NCBI RefSeq assembly: GCF_023667495.1
Contig: NZ_JAMOZL010000012.1
Coordinates: 124,001 to 188,000 of the forward strand
Reading direction: 5' to 3'
Length of the DNA stretch: 64,000 nt
Source: Dyadobacter sp. MSC1_007
Lineage (GTDB): Bacteria > Bacteroidota > Bacteroidia > Cytophagales > Spirosomataceae
Positions 51,336 to 60,973 of the stretch are shown one piece after another. Every line of letters begins with the position of its first letter. Within the stretch, counting starts at the first letter, position 1. The notes beneath the pieces were generated by a model that had not been told where the DNA came from, did no database searches, and saw only the letters and a program-made list of their open reading frames with translations. The position numbers were made by a program, and so were the translations under genes.

Positions 51336-51908
51336 ATGGAAAAAGAGTATCTTGAGAGCGCCCGGAAACAATTTGAATATTATAAAATGCTGGGAGAGAA
51401 AACGATGGCGCAGGTTAGCGACGAGCAACTTTTCTGGAAGTATAACGAGGAAAGCAACAGCATTGCCACGATTGTCAAACATTTGTGGGGCAATATGCTT
51501 TCCCGCTGGACCGATTTCCTGACAACCGACGGAGAAAAAGAATGGCGTAACCGCGAAGCGGAGTTTGATAACGACATTGCCGACCGTGCGGAACTGCTTG
51601 CCAAATGGGATGAAGGCTGGAATTGTCTTTTCAATGCATTGGATTCATTGAATGAAGCCAATTGGGATACAACTATTTACATTCGGAATCAGGGACATTC
51701 GGTAATGGAGGCTATTAACCGGCAACTGGCACATTATCCGTACCATGTCGGGCAAATCGTTTTTATTGGGAAAATGGTGCTGGATGAAAAGTGGGTTTCG
51801 CTATCAATACCGAGGGGTAAATCTCAAAACTATAATGAAGAGAAGTTCGCGAAACCGAAAGCTAAGGCGCACTTTACAGATGAATATATCAAAAAGCCGG
51901 GCAGCTGA
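51336..51908 (+). CDS. DUF1572/DinB-like protein
   Basis: About 190 residues, helical-bundle DinB superfamily (DUF1572). Core features: MLGEKTMAQVSDEQLFWKYNEESNSIATIVKHLWGNMLSRWTDFLTTDGEKEWRNREAEF with the metal-type His in KHLWGN, and NRQLAHYPYHVGQIVFIGKMV with two more histidines. These three His sites usually form a metal centre. The function of the group is not settled; some members are thiol-dependent enzymes. Start chosen at ATG 51336 since the longer frame begins inside cobC. Confidence 0.85.
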   Translation: MEKEYLESARKQFEYYKMLGEKTMAQVSDEQLFWKYNEESNSIATIVKHLWGNMLSRWTDFLTTDGEKEWRNREAEFDNDIADRAELLAKWDEGWNCLFNALDSLNEANWDTTIYIRNQGHSVMEAINRQLAHYPYHVGQIVFIGKMVLDEKWVSLSIPRGKSQNYNEEKFAKPKAKAHFTDEYIKKPGS

Positions 51909-51924
51909 AAAAGCATTCGATCTC

Positions 51925-52245
51925 TCAGAAAATGCCTGAAATCCAGTTCCAGGCAGATTTCATCCATTTAAAGCCACTTCTTTCAAGAATTGGTATCCGT
52001 TTTTCAACCTGATCGACGACCTCGATACTTTCCTGTAACCGGTTGAATATCCGGTTTGAAATTTCAGGGTCTATCTCCTGGGAAGCTGCGAAAATCTTGC
52101 CGGTCTCGGAATTCATTACTTCGTCGAAAACCCATTTGCCGACTGGTGTTTGCAAATGCGTGAAGATTTCATCCTGCTCTTCCTCAGTGCATTGTCCTGA
52201 TATGTATTTGTAGGAAAGGTTTCTAATATAGATTTCCTTGTCCAT
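51925..52245 (-). pseudogene. Truncated FecR-type anti-sigma factor (N-terminal part only)
   Basis: A 106-residue frame that looks like only the cytoplasmic N-terminus of a FecR-type anti-sigma regulator: YIRNLSYKYISGQCTEEEQDEIFTHLQTPVGKWVFDEV, the sigma-binding helices, then GFKWMKSAWNWISGIF where the membrane helix and large periplasmic domain should begin. Full FecR proteins are over 300 residues. There are only 16 nt to the neighbouring converging gene, so no room for the rest. It may still express a soluble domain. Partner sigma gene, also shortened, is 14 nt upstream. Confidence 0.55.
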
Positions 52246-52259
52246 AGCTTGAAGTTCTG

Positions 52260-52571
52260 TCAGTGCCGGACTTGAAGTGCCGGAGTGTCGGAAGAAACGG
52301 CGCGCGTAAGAGTTTGCAGAATGTGGCTCTTGCAGATTTTAGTAAGGCAACCTTTCAGCGAAAACTCTTCATTCAGGCTTTCCCTGTTTTCCCAAAATTT
52401 GAGAAATACATCATGTACCACCTCCTCAGCGTGTTCGGATGATTTCAGAAACCGCAACGCGAGCTGGAAAAGATAAGCGTGGTAGGTTTCATAAATCTTC
52501 GCAAGGCAGGCCATATCACCCTTTTGGATATTGATGGCCAGGAAATGATCATTGACGGTCAGTTCTTTCAT
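52260..52571 (-). pseudogene. Truncated ECF sigma factor (region 2 only)
   Basis: A 103-residue frame with a good sigma region 2: MACLAKIYETYHAYLFQLALRFLKSSEHAEEVVHDVFLKFWENRESL, followed by LKGCLTKICKSHILQTLTRA and an early stop. Region 4 (the -35 recognising domain) is missing; ordinary Bacteroidota ECF factors are about 180-200 residues. The stop is 14 nt before the FecR-like frame. The pair therefore looks like a sigma/anti-sigma module that has lost both 3' halves. Confidence 0.6.
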
Positions 52572-52659
52572 CGGAGTGCTTTGTGAGGGTTATTTGGTAT
52601 TTTTATCTATAAGTGCACCGCTGGCTATTTCTACTTTTGTAACTGTTACGCTTGAATTT

Positions 52660-54792
52660 TTAACGCATCAGATAAACATTGACCGATTGTTGGACCTCTT
52701 CTAATGTACGCTCCGGTTTAATGTAAGGAGTGGATATATACTGTTTTGACAAAGTTTGTAAATACAAAACCCACGCATCGCGCCACCAAATCGCCTCTTT
52801 TTGCTGCTTCAAAAGCCTTCCTGCGACATTAGCGTGAATTTCCGGATCGATGCTGTTCTTCACATCTGCCCATTCTTTTTGCATCCATTTAACCGAATCG
52901 GCACCGGTGTAAAAACGGAAACAAAGCTCATCCCACAATGTGCGGCCGGAGCTCAGCTTCTGCTTCCAGGGAATATGGTGGAACCAGAGCAAATAAGGCA
53001 ACGGACAGGTTTTGGGGTCGTTCCATTGCTTTTGTACTTCGGGACGATATTGTCCCAATGCGCCGCTACCGTTGGGCGTACGGTCGAATCCCAGTCCGAT
53101 CGAGTCGGCTCGGTGGTAGTAAATAGCGGTCCAATCGGGGCGGGAACTACGGTTTTGCCAGGGCTCGGGTGCGAAATGGCTGCCTGTCCAGGGCCGTGAG
53201 AGGCCGAGCGGTGTATTGTAATTGACATAAATATCCCTGGAACGCAGCAGTATATTGCTGATTTTCTTGACTGATGGTTGGTCATGAGTCAGCGTCATTT
53301 TGGTCCATTCGTCAGCAATGGCTTCGGAAGAGAGCGAATGGTCCCAGGCCAGCCTGCCGAAAGCATACCAGTTGGCCTGCGCCATCGGATGCCCCGTCCA
53401 GTTACGGTCGGAGCCGGTATTTGCTACGCCGGCCATGCATGTGATCGGATAGTTATGCAGGCTGCCGTCCACGATCCGTGCCACCGTCGAGCCTTTACCC
53501 TGCACATAAGTATCCGATTCGAGGCATTCCTTGAAAATTGGTGCTTCATACACCATATGGGTTGCGAAGCCGAGATATTCCTGCGTGATCTGGAATTCCA
53601 TCCCCAGCGGCGTTTTAGGCATATTTCCAAACAAAGGAGAGAATGGCTCCCTGGGCTGGAAATCAATCGGGCCGTTTTTAACCTGGATCATCACCTGCGG
53701 ATCGAATTTCCCGTCCAGCGGTGCGAATTCATCATATGCCGCCTTGAAACGGTCGGCTTTGGGATCGGCTTTATACACAAATGCACGCCAGATCACCACA
53801 CCATTATAAGGTTTGATCGCCTCTGCAAGCATATTGGCGCCGTCCGCATGCGTACGTCCATAATCCTGCGGGCCGGGTTCACCTTCCGAATTCGCTTTGA
53901 CCAGCAATCCGCCGAAATCGGGAATGATCTGGTAAATTTCTTTGACCTTATCCTTCCACCATTGCCTTACCTCCGGGTCCAGGGGATCGGAAGTTTTGAG
54001 TCCGCCCAGCGTTTTTGGGGCAGCGAAATAGACGGATAAATAGGTTTTGATCCCATACTGACGAAAAACCGCAGCCAATGCGGCGACTTTATGCAAATAT
54101 TCGGCAGTGAGGAAGCGCGCGCTCGCATTCACATTGTTAACCACCGTTCCATTAATACCGATTGATGCATTAGCCCTCGCATAATCACGGTAACGTGGAT
54201 CGACGGTTTCGGGCAGGTCGTACCATTTCCAGAGCGATGAACCTGCATATCCGCGTTCAATAGGGCCTTCGGGATTATCCCAGTGGTTGAGCATTCGCAG
54301 TTTTACCTTTGGACTACTGACCCCGAGCGCGGTTTTGAGTGGTAAATGTTGCTGTATGTTTCGGAGCAATGCAAAGCATCCATATAATACGCCCACATTC
54401 TGGTTGGCCATAATCGAAACATTGCCAGAAGCCATCGAAATCATATAACCTTCTTCGTTTTCCGGACGGGGTCCTTTGTAGGAAGGAATTATCAAGCCTA
54501 ATGCAATGCCGGTTTTGCCTGCAATCGAAAGATTTACAATTGGCACAGTAACACCCAGCAAGCCAGCGAGCCCCTTTTGAAGTTCCTCGGCCGCCACCCG
54601 TAAATGTGGATTATTGGGTGAAACCGCTATGAATTCCGCTGATTGAATATAGCTTTTCCTGATTGTTTCGTCTTGTATCGGATCAAATTTAAGCCAAAGT
54701 CTATACCCATCGTCGGCAAGTGATTTCGTGCTGAATGTCAGAGAGATAAGGATGAAAAAAAAGAGAATGAACGTGATGCGGAAGTGGATCAT
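52660..54792 (-). CDS. Alpha-glucuronidase, glycoside hydrolase family 67
   Basis: A 710-residue exported enzyme removing (4-O-methyl)glucuronic acid from xylan oligomers. Signal peptide about 1-26 (FILFFFILISLTFSTKSLA). N-terminal GH20b-like domain (SPNNPHLRVAAEELQKGLAGLLG), then the GH67 TIM barrel with RMLNHWDNPEGPIERGYAGSSLWKW, FGGLLVKANSEGEPGPQDYGRTHADGANMLAEAIKPYNGVVIWRAFVY (acidic active-site residues), and the C-terminal helical region (GSHFAPEPWQNRSSRPDW, IYYHRADSIGLGFDR). Family-typical length. No xylanase or transporter flanks it. Confidence 0.94.
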   Translation of the reverse strand: MIHFRITFILFFFILISLTFSTKSLADDGYRLWLKFDPIQDETIRKSYIQSAEFIAVSPNNPHLRVAAEELQKGLAGLLGVTVPIVNLSIAGKTGIALGLIIPSYKGPRPENEEGYMISMASGNVSIMANQNVGVLYGCFALLRNIQQHLPLKTALGVSSPKVKLRMLNHWDNPEGPIERGYAGSSLWKWYDLPETVDPRYRDYARANASIGINGTVVNNVNASARFLTAEYLHKVAALAAVFRQYGIKTYLSVYFAAPKTLGGLKTSDPLDPEVRQWWKDKVKEIYQIIPDFGGLLVKANSEGEPGPQDYGRTHADGANMLAEAIKPYNGVVIWRAFVYKADPKADRFKAAYDEFAPLDGKFDPQVMIQVKNGPIDFQPREPFSPLFGNMPKTPLGMEFQITQEYLGFATHMVYEAPIFKECLESDTYVQGKGSTVARIVDGSLHNYPITCMAGVANTGSDRNWTGHPMAQANWYAFGRLAWDHSLSSEAIADEWTKMTLTHDQPSVKKISNILLRSRDIYVNYNTPLGLSRPWTGSHFAPEPWQNRSSRPDWTAIYYHRADSIGLGFDRTPNGSGALGQYRPEVQKQWNDPKTCPLPYLLWFHHIPWKQKLSSGRTLWDELCFRFYTGADSVKWMQKEWADVKNSIDPEIHANVAGRLLKQQKEAIWWRDAWVLYLQTLSKQYISTPYIKPERTLEEVQQSVNVYLMR

Positions 54793-54906
54793 AACGAGGC
54801 GTTTTTTACAGCTTTGAGAAGGCCTTACTTGCTGTGTTCTACTGACTGGCGCAAATGCCCCCTAACAATGCCGTTTTCACACAGCATCTGCCGTGTTTGC
54901 ACCTGT

Positions 54907-54914
54907 TAGTTTTG
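54907..54914 (+). promoter_or_regulatory. -7 promoter box of the DoxX-like gene
   Basis: TAGTTTTG, full match to TAnnTTTG, 45 nt upstream of the ATG at 54960. The -33 region is not a clear TTTG. Confidence 0.4.
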
Positions 54915-54959
54915 TATCAACCAATCAATCAAACAAAAACAATATAAACCAACGAAATC

Positions 54960-55364
54960 ATGGAAGCGACATTTGTCAATGAAACCGCAAAAAATCAAAG
55001 CAGCAAAGGTGTGCTGGCCGGGAAGATTATCAGTGCATTATGCATTCTGTTTTTGCTTTTTGATGCTATTATGAAAGTCATCAAGGAATCGCATTCGATC
55101 GAAGGATCGGCGCAGTTGGGTTGGCCTGTTGATCAGGTGCAGAGCATTGGTATCGCGTTGCTTATCTCGACCATTCTCTACATTATCCCCCGTACAGCTA
55201 TCCTGGGTGCCATTTTGTTAACCGGCTACCTTGGCGGTGCTATCGCGATCATGGTAAGGGCAGGGCAGCCACTCTACTTTGCTGCGGTGTTCGGTGTGCT
55301 TGTGTGGGCGGGGTTGTACCTGCGTGACGAAAAGCTGAGAAAGTTGATCCCGTTCAAGGAATAG
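54960..55364 (+). CDS. DoxX-like membrane protein
   Basis: A 134-residue membrane protein with four helices (KIISALCILFLLFDAIMKV, SIGIALLISTILYIIP, ILGAILLTGYLGGAIAIMV, LYFAAVFGVLVWAGLYL). The helix pattern with LFDAIMKV and TGYLGGAIA(I) is that of the DoxX-like family of small membrane proteins. Role not defined; relatives are linked to quinone or thiosulfate metabolism or redox stress in other bacteria. Confidence 0.88.
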   Translation: MEATFVNETAKNQSSKGVLAGKIISALCILFLLFDAIMKVIKESHSIEGSAQLGWPVDQVQSIGIALLISTILYIIPRTAILGAILLTGYLGGAIAIMVRAGQPLYFAAVFGVLVWAGLYLRDEKLRKLIPFKE

Positions 55365-55396
55365 CATTATCAGATTACATATCATCAACAAACAAA

Positions 55397-55428
55397 CGGG
55401 CAGGCTGCGAAATATTCGCTCCTGCCCG
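55397..55428. terminator. Bidirectional terminator hairpin
   Basis: Stem CGGGCAGG / CCTGCCCG with an inner GCGAA/TTCGC stem, between the converging DoxX-like and phospholipase C genes. Confidence 0.75.
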
Positions 55429-55445
55429 GTTCCATTGTGTTTATT

Positions 55446-57923
55446 TTAAACAATACCTCCCATCAACGGGTCGGTTTTAGTGACTGCGCCGGTTTCAACG
55501 TGTCCTGCAAAACGTTCCTCAAATGCTTCATAGCCCATCACCTTCACGCTGAAATCATACCAATGGAATGATTTGGCGAGATCCAGCATAATAGTCGCTT
55601 TGCCACCGGCGGCGATGGTTTTGCTTTTGCTTCCCGTTTTGTAGCTGTTGTCCGTAATGGTAATGCTGTGACTTTTGGAGTCGCTGTTAACTATGATAAT
55701 GGCCACATTTCCTGTTAGTTTAGATGCCTTGGCCTCATATTCGCAGGTTACTTTCAGCAATGGGTTGGTTGCGTTACCGGTCAGCTCCCTATAAAAACCA
55801 TTCGGGCCATAAACGCGGAGGTGATAGTTACCTTTTTCAAAATCATTGATATTCCATTCGTCTTGCAAAGTATCCCCGGCGGCGACGCTGTAATCCCACG
55901 ACTGTAGTGGATCATTTTTGAATGCATTCATTGCATAAACACGGTAAGGTATCCCACTTGCATTCTTGCCAAAAACATTATTCCCAGCTCTGAAGCTTAG
56001 TTGCAGGCTGTTTTTGGTTTTGTCAAAATGGCTATTCACGTAAGGCTCATAAGGCAGCGGACAAGCGGGACGGACGCCTTTTTCTTGTGTCGGGAAAAAG
56101 GGATTGGGATCGTTAGTATTTACTTTCTTAAAATTTTCCGGCGCTTCTTTGAACTGTGCCTGGTGAATGCTTTCAATAAATGATTTTTGTTCTAAAAACA
56201 CAGGTTTTTCGATCTTTTCGCCATTATAAGGACGGAAAACGGATGTCAGGTCGCCACAGATCGTGCGCCGCCATTCGGTGATGTTCTCTTCTTTCACCTT
56301 TTTTTTAAACTTCTTTTCCAGGAAGTTTTCGAGGAATTGTAGCGAAGAAGTATGGTCAAATACCTCTGAATTGACAAAACCACCACGCGACCAGGGCGAT
56401 GCAATGATCATCGGAACGCGGTAGCCCAGGCCGATTGGTCCTTCACGCAGGTTACTTTCTGTGGACGAAGGATTTGTCTGCTGATCGCGCAGTGCAAAAT
56501 CGAGCCTGGCATCAATGCCCTTGGAGACTTTTCCTGTATTTTCTTTGTATGGATTTGGAATGGTAAAAGGCGGTAAATGGTCAAAATAGCCGTCATTTTC
56601 ATCATAAGTCACGATAAAAATAGTCTTCTTCCACACCTCCGGATTTTGGAGCAGTATTTCCATTGCTTCACTCACATACCAGGGCCCGAACCACGGTTCA
56701 CCGGGATGATCCGAAAAGCGGGCCGGAGACATCAACCATGAAACGGTTGGCAGCGTACCGTTCTTCACATCCTCCCGGAACTGATGGAATATGTCGCCTT
56801 TGGGGACGTTCAATGTCCGTTCGGCCCCTTTGTCATTGTAAGCCAGGGCAGTAAGTTCGTGGAAATGCGGGTCGGTGATATTGGTTGTGAATGCCTTGTC
56901 ATTCAGTTTTTTATCCCTTTCCGACAGCCCGGCGTAGGTTTCCTTGTTGAATTTTATTTGTGCAGTTTCGATGTTTTTCAACAGCCTTTTGGCTGCTGCC
57001 AGCCGCTGCGGTGCCTTGCCATCCGCCGTTTCCTTTTCAAGTTCTGCGATGGTTTGCAGCACGGTCGCTCTTTTGCTTTCCAGATTGGCAATGCCGCCCT
57101 CATGGAACCGCACATTGTACGCTTTAAAATATTCCAGGACATTGGTTCCGAAATTACTCAGCCACTCGCTTTCTTCGCCTTTCAGGCCATAACCCATCGT
57201 CAGTTCGTTCTGGTACACTTTCCAGCTCACGCCGTTTTCTTCCAGGCGTTCCGGATAGGTTTTCCATTCTAGTTCGGGATATTCATAATTGCTGATGTTC
57301 CACAAATGGGCGATGCCTTCGGGCGTGTTTTTCTCACGAACCGTGCCTGTCATCCAGTAATAGCGGTTAGGGTGCGTACCCGTAATGCTCGAACAGAAAT
57401 TATGGTCGCAAACGGTGAATGCATCTGCAAGTGAGTAGTAAAAAGGGAAGTCGGACCGGTCGCAATAGCCCATTGTGAGCGGGATATGCGCATATGCTTT
57501 GTTTCTTGGCGCTTTTACATCGAGCCATTTGTCATACTTGCCATTGTTCATGGCGTCGGTCTGGTCGGTCCAGCCGTGCGGGATTGAGCCCATCCAGGCC
57601 ACTTTCGTATCCTTTACATTCAAACGGAACGGGCCGTAGGTATCGCCATCCTTATTTGTCTGGAACCACACTTTGTTTTTATTGGGAAGTTGGATCGCGC
57701 GCGGGTCGTTAAAGCCACGGACGCCTTGCAGCATACCTAGCTGGTGATCGAACGAACGGTTTTCCTGCATCAGGAATACAATATGCTCGGCATCATAAAA
57801 AGTGCTTCCGGGAGCGGGGTCGATTGCCAGTGCTTTTTGTATGACCGGTGGTAATGCATTAGCCATCGTGCCTGTTCCTGCGAGGAGGGCTGCTTTTCTA
57901 AGAAATTCTCTTCTTGAATCCAT
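55446..57923 (-). CDS. Phosphocholine-type phospholipase C, Tat-exported
   Basis: An 825-residue bacterial phospholipase C. Twin-arginine signal SRREFLRKAALLAGTGTMANA at the N-terminus. Phosphoesterase domain with HIVFLMQENRSFDHQLGMLQGVRGFNDPRA (catalytic E-N-R-S-F-D-H), CDHNFCSSITGTHPNRYYWMTGT, TVSWLMSPARFSDHPGEPWFGPWYVSEAM and FIVTYDENDGYFDH. Two C-terminal beta domains of the DUF756 type cover about 610-800 (SFRAGNNVFGKNASGIPYRVYAMNAF). Length matches the phosphocholine-specific group. Acts on exogenous phospholipids; no phosphate-regulatory gene is adjacent. Confidence 0.95.
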   Translation of the reverse strand: MDSRREFLRKAALLAGTGTMANALPPVIQKALAIDPAPGSTFYDAEHIVFLMQENRSFDHQLGMLQGVRGFNDPRAIQLPNKNKVWFQTNKDGDTYGPFRLNVKDTKVAWMGSIPHGWTDQTDAMNNGKYDKWLDVKAPRNKAYAHIPLTMGYCDRSDFPFYYSLADAFTVCDHNFCSSITGTHPNRYYWMTGTVREKNTPEGIAHLWNISNYEYPELEWKTYPERLEENGVSWKVYQNELTMGYGLKGEESEWLSNFGTNVLEYFKAYNVRFHEGGIANLESKRATVLQTIAELEKETADGKAPQRLAAAKRLLKNIETAQIKFNKETYAGLSERDKKLNDKAFTTNITDPHFHELTALAYNDKGAERTLNVPKGDIFHQFREDVKNGTLPTVSWLMSPARFSDHPGEPWFGPWYVSEAMEILLQNPEVWKKTIFIVTYDENDGYFDHLPPFTIPNPYKENTGKVSKGIDARLDFALRDQQTNPSSTESNLREGPIGLGYRVPMIIASPWSRGGFVNSEVFDHTSSLQFLENFLEKKFKKKVKEENITEWRRTICGDLTSVFRPYNGEKIEKPVFLEQKSFIESIHQAQFKEAPENFKKVNTNDPNPFFPTQEKGVRPACPLPYEPYVNSHFDKTKNSLQLSFRAGNNVFGKNASGIPYRVYAMNAFKNDPLQSWDYSVAAGDTLQDEWNINDFEKGNYHLRVYGPNGFYRELTGNATNPLLKVTCEYEAKASKLTGNVAIIIVNSDSKSHSITITDNSYKTGSKSKTIAAGGKATIMLDLAKSFHWYDFSVKVMGYEAFEERFAGHVETGAVTKTDPLMGGIV

Positions 57924-58048
57924 CAGTTTCAGTGAGTTTTAAGGGTGCCAAATATATCTGATGCCCGGCTGGCCGCTGTTATCCTGCGGTTATGATATCA
58001 TCATTTTTATATGATTATATTTGGAAAAGCACTTATACGAACTGATTT

Positions 58049-58810
58049 ATGGCTGCAATCGAAATTATTTCCGAAAAACCGGCAAATCCTACTGCAATCG
58101 GATTCACTGAAAAGATGGAAACCTACCATTCGCCCGCGGAAGCGATGAAACTGATGCGGTATTTCAAAACCGGGGAAGGTGAATACGGCGAAGGGGATAT
58201 CTTCATGGGCGTTCGGATGGGGCAGATCTTTGCTTTGGCAAAAGCCTATATCAATATGCCGCTGGAAGAAATCGAAAAGCTGTTGGATAGCCCGATCCAC
58301 GAAATCCGGACGGGTGCATTGAGTATCATCGACAAGCAAGCACGAAGTAAAAAGACGACTTTGGATCAGCGCAAGCTGCTTTATGAACTATACCTGAGAA
58401 AACACGACCGCATTAACAACTGGGACCTCGTGGATATTTGCGCGCCGCATGTCGTTGGGGGATACTTATATCTTTCGGGTGCGCCGAGGGATGTGCTTTA
58501 CAAACTCGCGTTGTCGGAAGTGATCTGGGAGCGCCGCACGGCCATCGTCGCGACCGGCTATTTTATAAAAAAAGGAGACATTGAGGACACTTTCCGGATC
58601 GCCGAGTTATTGCTTGGGGATAAGCACGACCTGATCCATAAGGCCACCGGATGGATGCTGCGTAGCGCCGGGCAGGTTCACCGGGGACAATTGCAGAAAT
58701 TTTTGGATCAATATGCCGCTACCATGCCCCGAACCTTGCTGCGTTACGCCATCGAGCATTTCGACAAGCCTTTGCGCAGCCATTATATGGGTTTGAAAAG
58801 GGCAGGGTAG
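58049..58810 (+). CDS. DNA alkylation repair protein, AlkD-like
   Basis: A 253-residue HEAT-like repeat protein of the AlkC/AlkD DNA glycosylase superfamily, which removes bulky alkylated bases. Motifs: FKTGEGEYGEGDIFMGVRMGQIFALAKAY (the helix with G-E-G-D-I-F-M-G-V-R), IHEIRTGALSIIDKQARSKKT, NNWDLVDICAPHVVGGYL (the catalytic aspartate region), WERRTAIVATGYFIKKGD and HKATGWMLRSAGQV. Complete length. No adjacent repair gene. Confidence 0.93.
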   Translation: MAAIEIISEKPANPTAIGFTEKMETYHSPAEAMKLMRYFKTGEGEYGEGDIFMGVRMGQIFALAKAYINMPLEEIEKLLDSPIHEIRTGALSIIDKQARSKKTTLDQRKLLYELYLRKHDRINNWDLVDICAPHVVGGYLYLSGAPRDVLYKLALSEVIWERRTAIVATGYFIKKGDIEDTFRIAELLLGDKHDLIHKATGWMLRSAGQVHRGQLQKFLDQYAATMPRTLLRYAIEHFDKPLRSHYMGLKRAG

Positions 58811-58824
58811 CGGTTTTTTGAAAG

Positions 58825-59787
58825 TTACTTAGCTGGTGTGATCACGATATTGCGGTACTCAACCGGGCCGTGGTCACCCTGGATGTAGAGCGGGCCCGGT
58901 TCGCCTTCATTGCTGTCCAAAGCGCCGCCGGTAATGCCGGGAATTTCCTGATTGCTGATCACCGTTTTACCGTTGGCAACCAACGTCAACATTCTTCCGA
59001 TCAATGTAATGTCAAATGTATTCCATTCACCGGCTTCCTTAGCTACCATTTCGCTTGGACTGATAAAGCCGTAAACTGCGCCCATTTGATCCAATGCAGG
59101 TTCCATACCTTTGGCGTCGGTTACCTGCACTTCGTATCTGCCACGGAGGTAAACACCGCTATTGCTGCCTTTTGGAATGCGGAATTCAACATGCAGTTTG
59201 AAATCGCCGAATTTCTGATCGGTAATCAGGTTAGCTCCTGACTTTGGACTGCGCAGGATGCCGTTTTCAGCGATCCATTGATTTTCGCCGGTTGCATGCC
59301 AGCCTTTCATTTCGTTTCCTGCTGTCAGTTTGATAGGAGTGCCCCATGCAGGCGCCGCTTTTGCGCGTAGGGACGGGGCCCGTACGCCTTTCCAGGAGTA
59401 AGTTTTGCCTTCCGGCGTTGTCATGGAACCGCTGATCGCTTCACCGGACAAGGTGCCTTCCACGGAAAGGTTCTTGTCGCCGCGCTCCCATTGTGGAGGG
59501 ATTTCAAAGCTCAGTTTGCCATCTTTGAAATGCACTTCCGAAATCGGACGTGCGCTGCCAGAAAAGCCTGTAAACTGCCCTACGAGCGTGTGGTTGCCCG
59601 AGTGGCGTACTTCGAGCCACGAAGGGGACGGTTTTCCGTTGACATCAACAGTAATGTCCCAGCGACCTTCCAAAGTGGAGGCGAGGGGAGCAGCTTGCGT
59701 AGAAAAGGCGGCGATCAGCGCAGTTCCGGCTGAAAGCAGCAACCGCCGGGAAGCCCGGTACAGGTTGTTTAGGGATATTTTCTTCAT
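58825..59787 (-). CDS. DUF1080 (3-keto-disaccharide hydrolase-like) secreted protein
   Basis: A 320-residue exported protein. Signal peptide (LLLSAGTALIAAFSTQA). The first half (about 35-150) is a small beta domain (LEGRWDITVDVNGKPSPSWLEVRHSGNHTLVGQFTGFSGSARPISEVHFKDGKLSFEIP). The second half (about 165-318) is the DUF1080 domain: FGDFKLHVEFRIPKGSNSGVYLRGRYEVQVTDAKG and EWNTFDITLIGRMLTLVANGKTVI, a lectin-like fold. Some members hydrolyse 3-keto-glycosides, matching the presence of sugar-oxidising dehydrogenases in such genomes; not demonstrated here. Confidence 0.9.
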   Translation of the reverse strand: MKKISLNNLYRASRRLLLSAGTALIAAFSTQAAPLASTLEGRWDITVDVNGKPSPSWLEVRHSGNHTLVGQFTGFSGSARPISEVHFKDGKLSFEIPPQWERGDKNLSVEGTLSGEAISGSMTTPEGKTYSWKGVRAPSLRAKAAPAWGTPIKLTAGNEMKGWHATGENQWIAENGILRSPKSGANLITDQKFGDFKLHVEFRIPKGSNSGVYLRGRYEVQVTDAKGMEPALDQMGAVYGFISPSEMVAKEAGEWNTFDITLIGRMLTLVANGKTVISNQEIPGITGGALDSNEGEPGPLYIQGDHGPVEYRNIVITPAK

Positions 59788-59863
59788 AAATTTTTTAGGT
59801 ATTAAAGGTTGGGAAAGTTAGAGCTTAGTTTTCGTCCGGCATAATGTTCATTTGAAAAATATT

Positions 59864-60973
59864 TTAAGCGTCCATAGCCAGCTGATAACTAGTACTTCTT
59901 CCACCGCCGGTTGCGACGAGGCATTGTATTTCGGCAAGATGCTGCAAATCGCGCGTGGCCGTGGCTTTGGAGGCCTTGGTGATCGATATGTATTTTTTCG
60001 CTGTCATCCCTCCTTCGAAACCATGCGGGCCTGCTTCGAGCATTCTATTGACTGCCTTTGTTTGTCGTTCGTTGAGCAAATGGCTAAACCGGTCGAAAAA
60101 GCGGGTTTTCTTTAAGATAAAATCCAGTAAATACTTCGTTTCCACTTGCGCATTCACAATAGTTTGGACGAAATAGTGGATCCAGCCAGTTATTTCGTTG
60201 CTCTTTTGGGCTGTTTCAAGCGATTGATAATACTTTTTGCGCTCCGCTTCAATGGTTCTCGAAAGGCTTAGCATGACTGGTCGGCCGAGCGTTTGAGATA
60301 ATGCTTTTTCGGCTAATACACGCCCGATGCGGCCATTTCCATCTTCGAAAGGGTGAATAGATTCGAAATATAAATGCGCGATAGCTGATCGTACCGGAGC
60401 CTTTTTGATCTCGCTTTTTCCACCCGGACCGGTTGCATTGAACCAATTGATAAATCGCGCCATTTCCGAAGCAACCCGGTCGGATGGTGGTGCTTCGTAA
60501 TGTACTTTTTCTTTGCCGATTGCGCCGGATACCACCTGCATAGGAGCGGAGTCCTTTCGCCATGCACCTGTATTGATGGTCTGACTATCTTTGAGGAGCA
60601 TTTTGTGCCATTCAAATAGCATTGACTCACTTAACGGCTCGGCAAATGAGTTGCGGGAGCTTACCATTAATTCGCCCGCACCCTTCGCCTTTTTGTCTTT
60701 AACCGGTTCGGGTTGCGGTGCAATGCCAAGATTATTCCGTATGGATGAAACAACATCTTGCCGACTCAAAAATTCGCCTTCAATCTCCGAGGTCTTAATT
60801 GCTTCGATTACCAATGTATTAATGAGCGCTTCGATCTGGATCGCATCGGGAGTCGCTTTTAACAAACCTGTGATATGGCCCGTTTCTTCCGCAAAAGCAA
60901 ACAGCAAATCCTCGATTCCGGAGAGATTGTACCGGAATTCAGGCCAGTCGGATTGTTGCCAGTTATACGCCAT
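59864..60973 (-). CDS. Fic-domain AMP-transferase with winged-helix C-terminus
   Basis: About 369 residues. N-terminal inhibitory helix with the class II motif (S/T)xxxE(G/N) in IKTSEIEGEFLS (Thr61, Glu65, Gly66), the Fic core HPFEDGNGRIGR with catalytic His207, and a C-terminal winged-helix region MTAKKYISITKASKATATRDLQHLAEIQCLVATGGGRSTSYQLA. Such proteins transfer AMP to a protein target and are self-inhibited. The chosen ATG at 60973 lies inside a repeated motif that may be an operator. No target gene or antitoxin partner is adjacent. Confidence 0.92.
   Translation of the reverse strand: MAYNWQQSDWPEFRYNLSGIEDLLFAFAEETGHITGLLKATPDAIQIEALINTLVIEAIKTSEIEGEFLSRQDVVSSIRNNLGIAPQPEPVKDKKAKGAGELMVSSRNSFAEPLSESMLFEWHKMLLKDSQTINTGAWRKDSAPMQVVSGAIGKEKVHYEAPPSDRVASEMARFINWFNATGPGGKSEIKKAPVRSAIAHLYFESIHPFEDGNGRIGRVLAEKALSQTLGRPVMLSLSRTIEAERKKYYQSLETAQKSNEITGWIHYFVQTIVNAQVETKYLLDFILKKTRFFDRFSHLLNERQTKAVNRMLEAGPHGFEGGMTAKKYISITKASKATATRDLQHLAEIQCLVATGGGRSTSYQLAMDA

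Noticed and set aside
53278-54039. 253-codon open frame antisense to the alpha-glucuronidase gene
   Set aside because: Shadow of an intact GH67 gene; no recognisable family.
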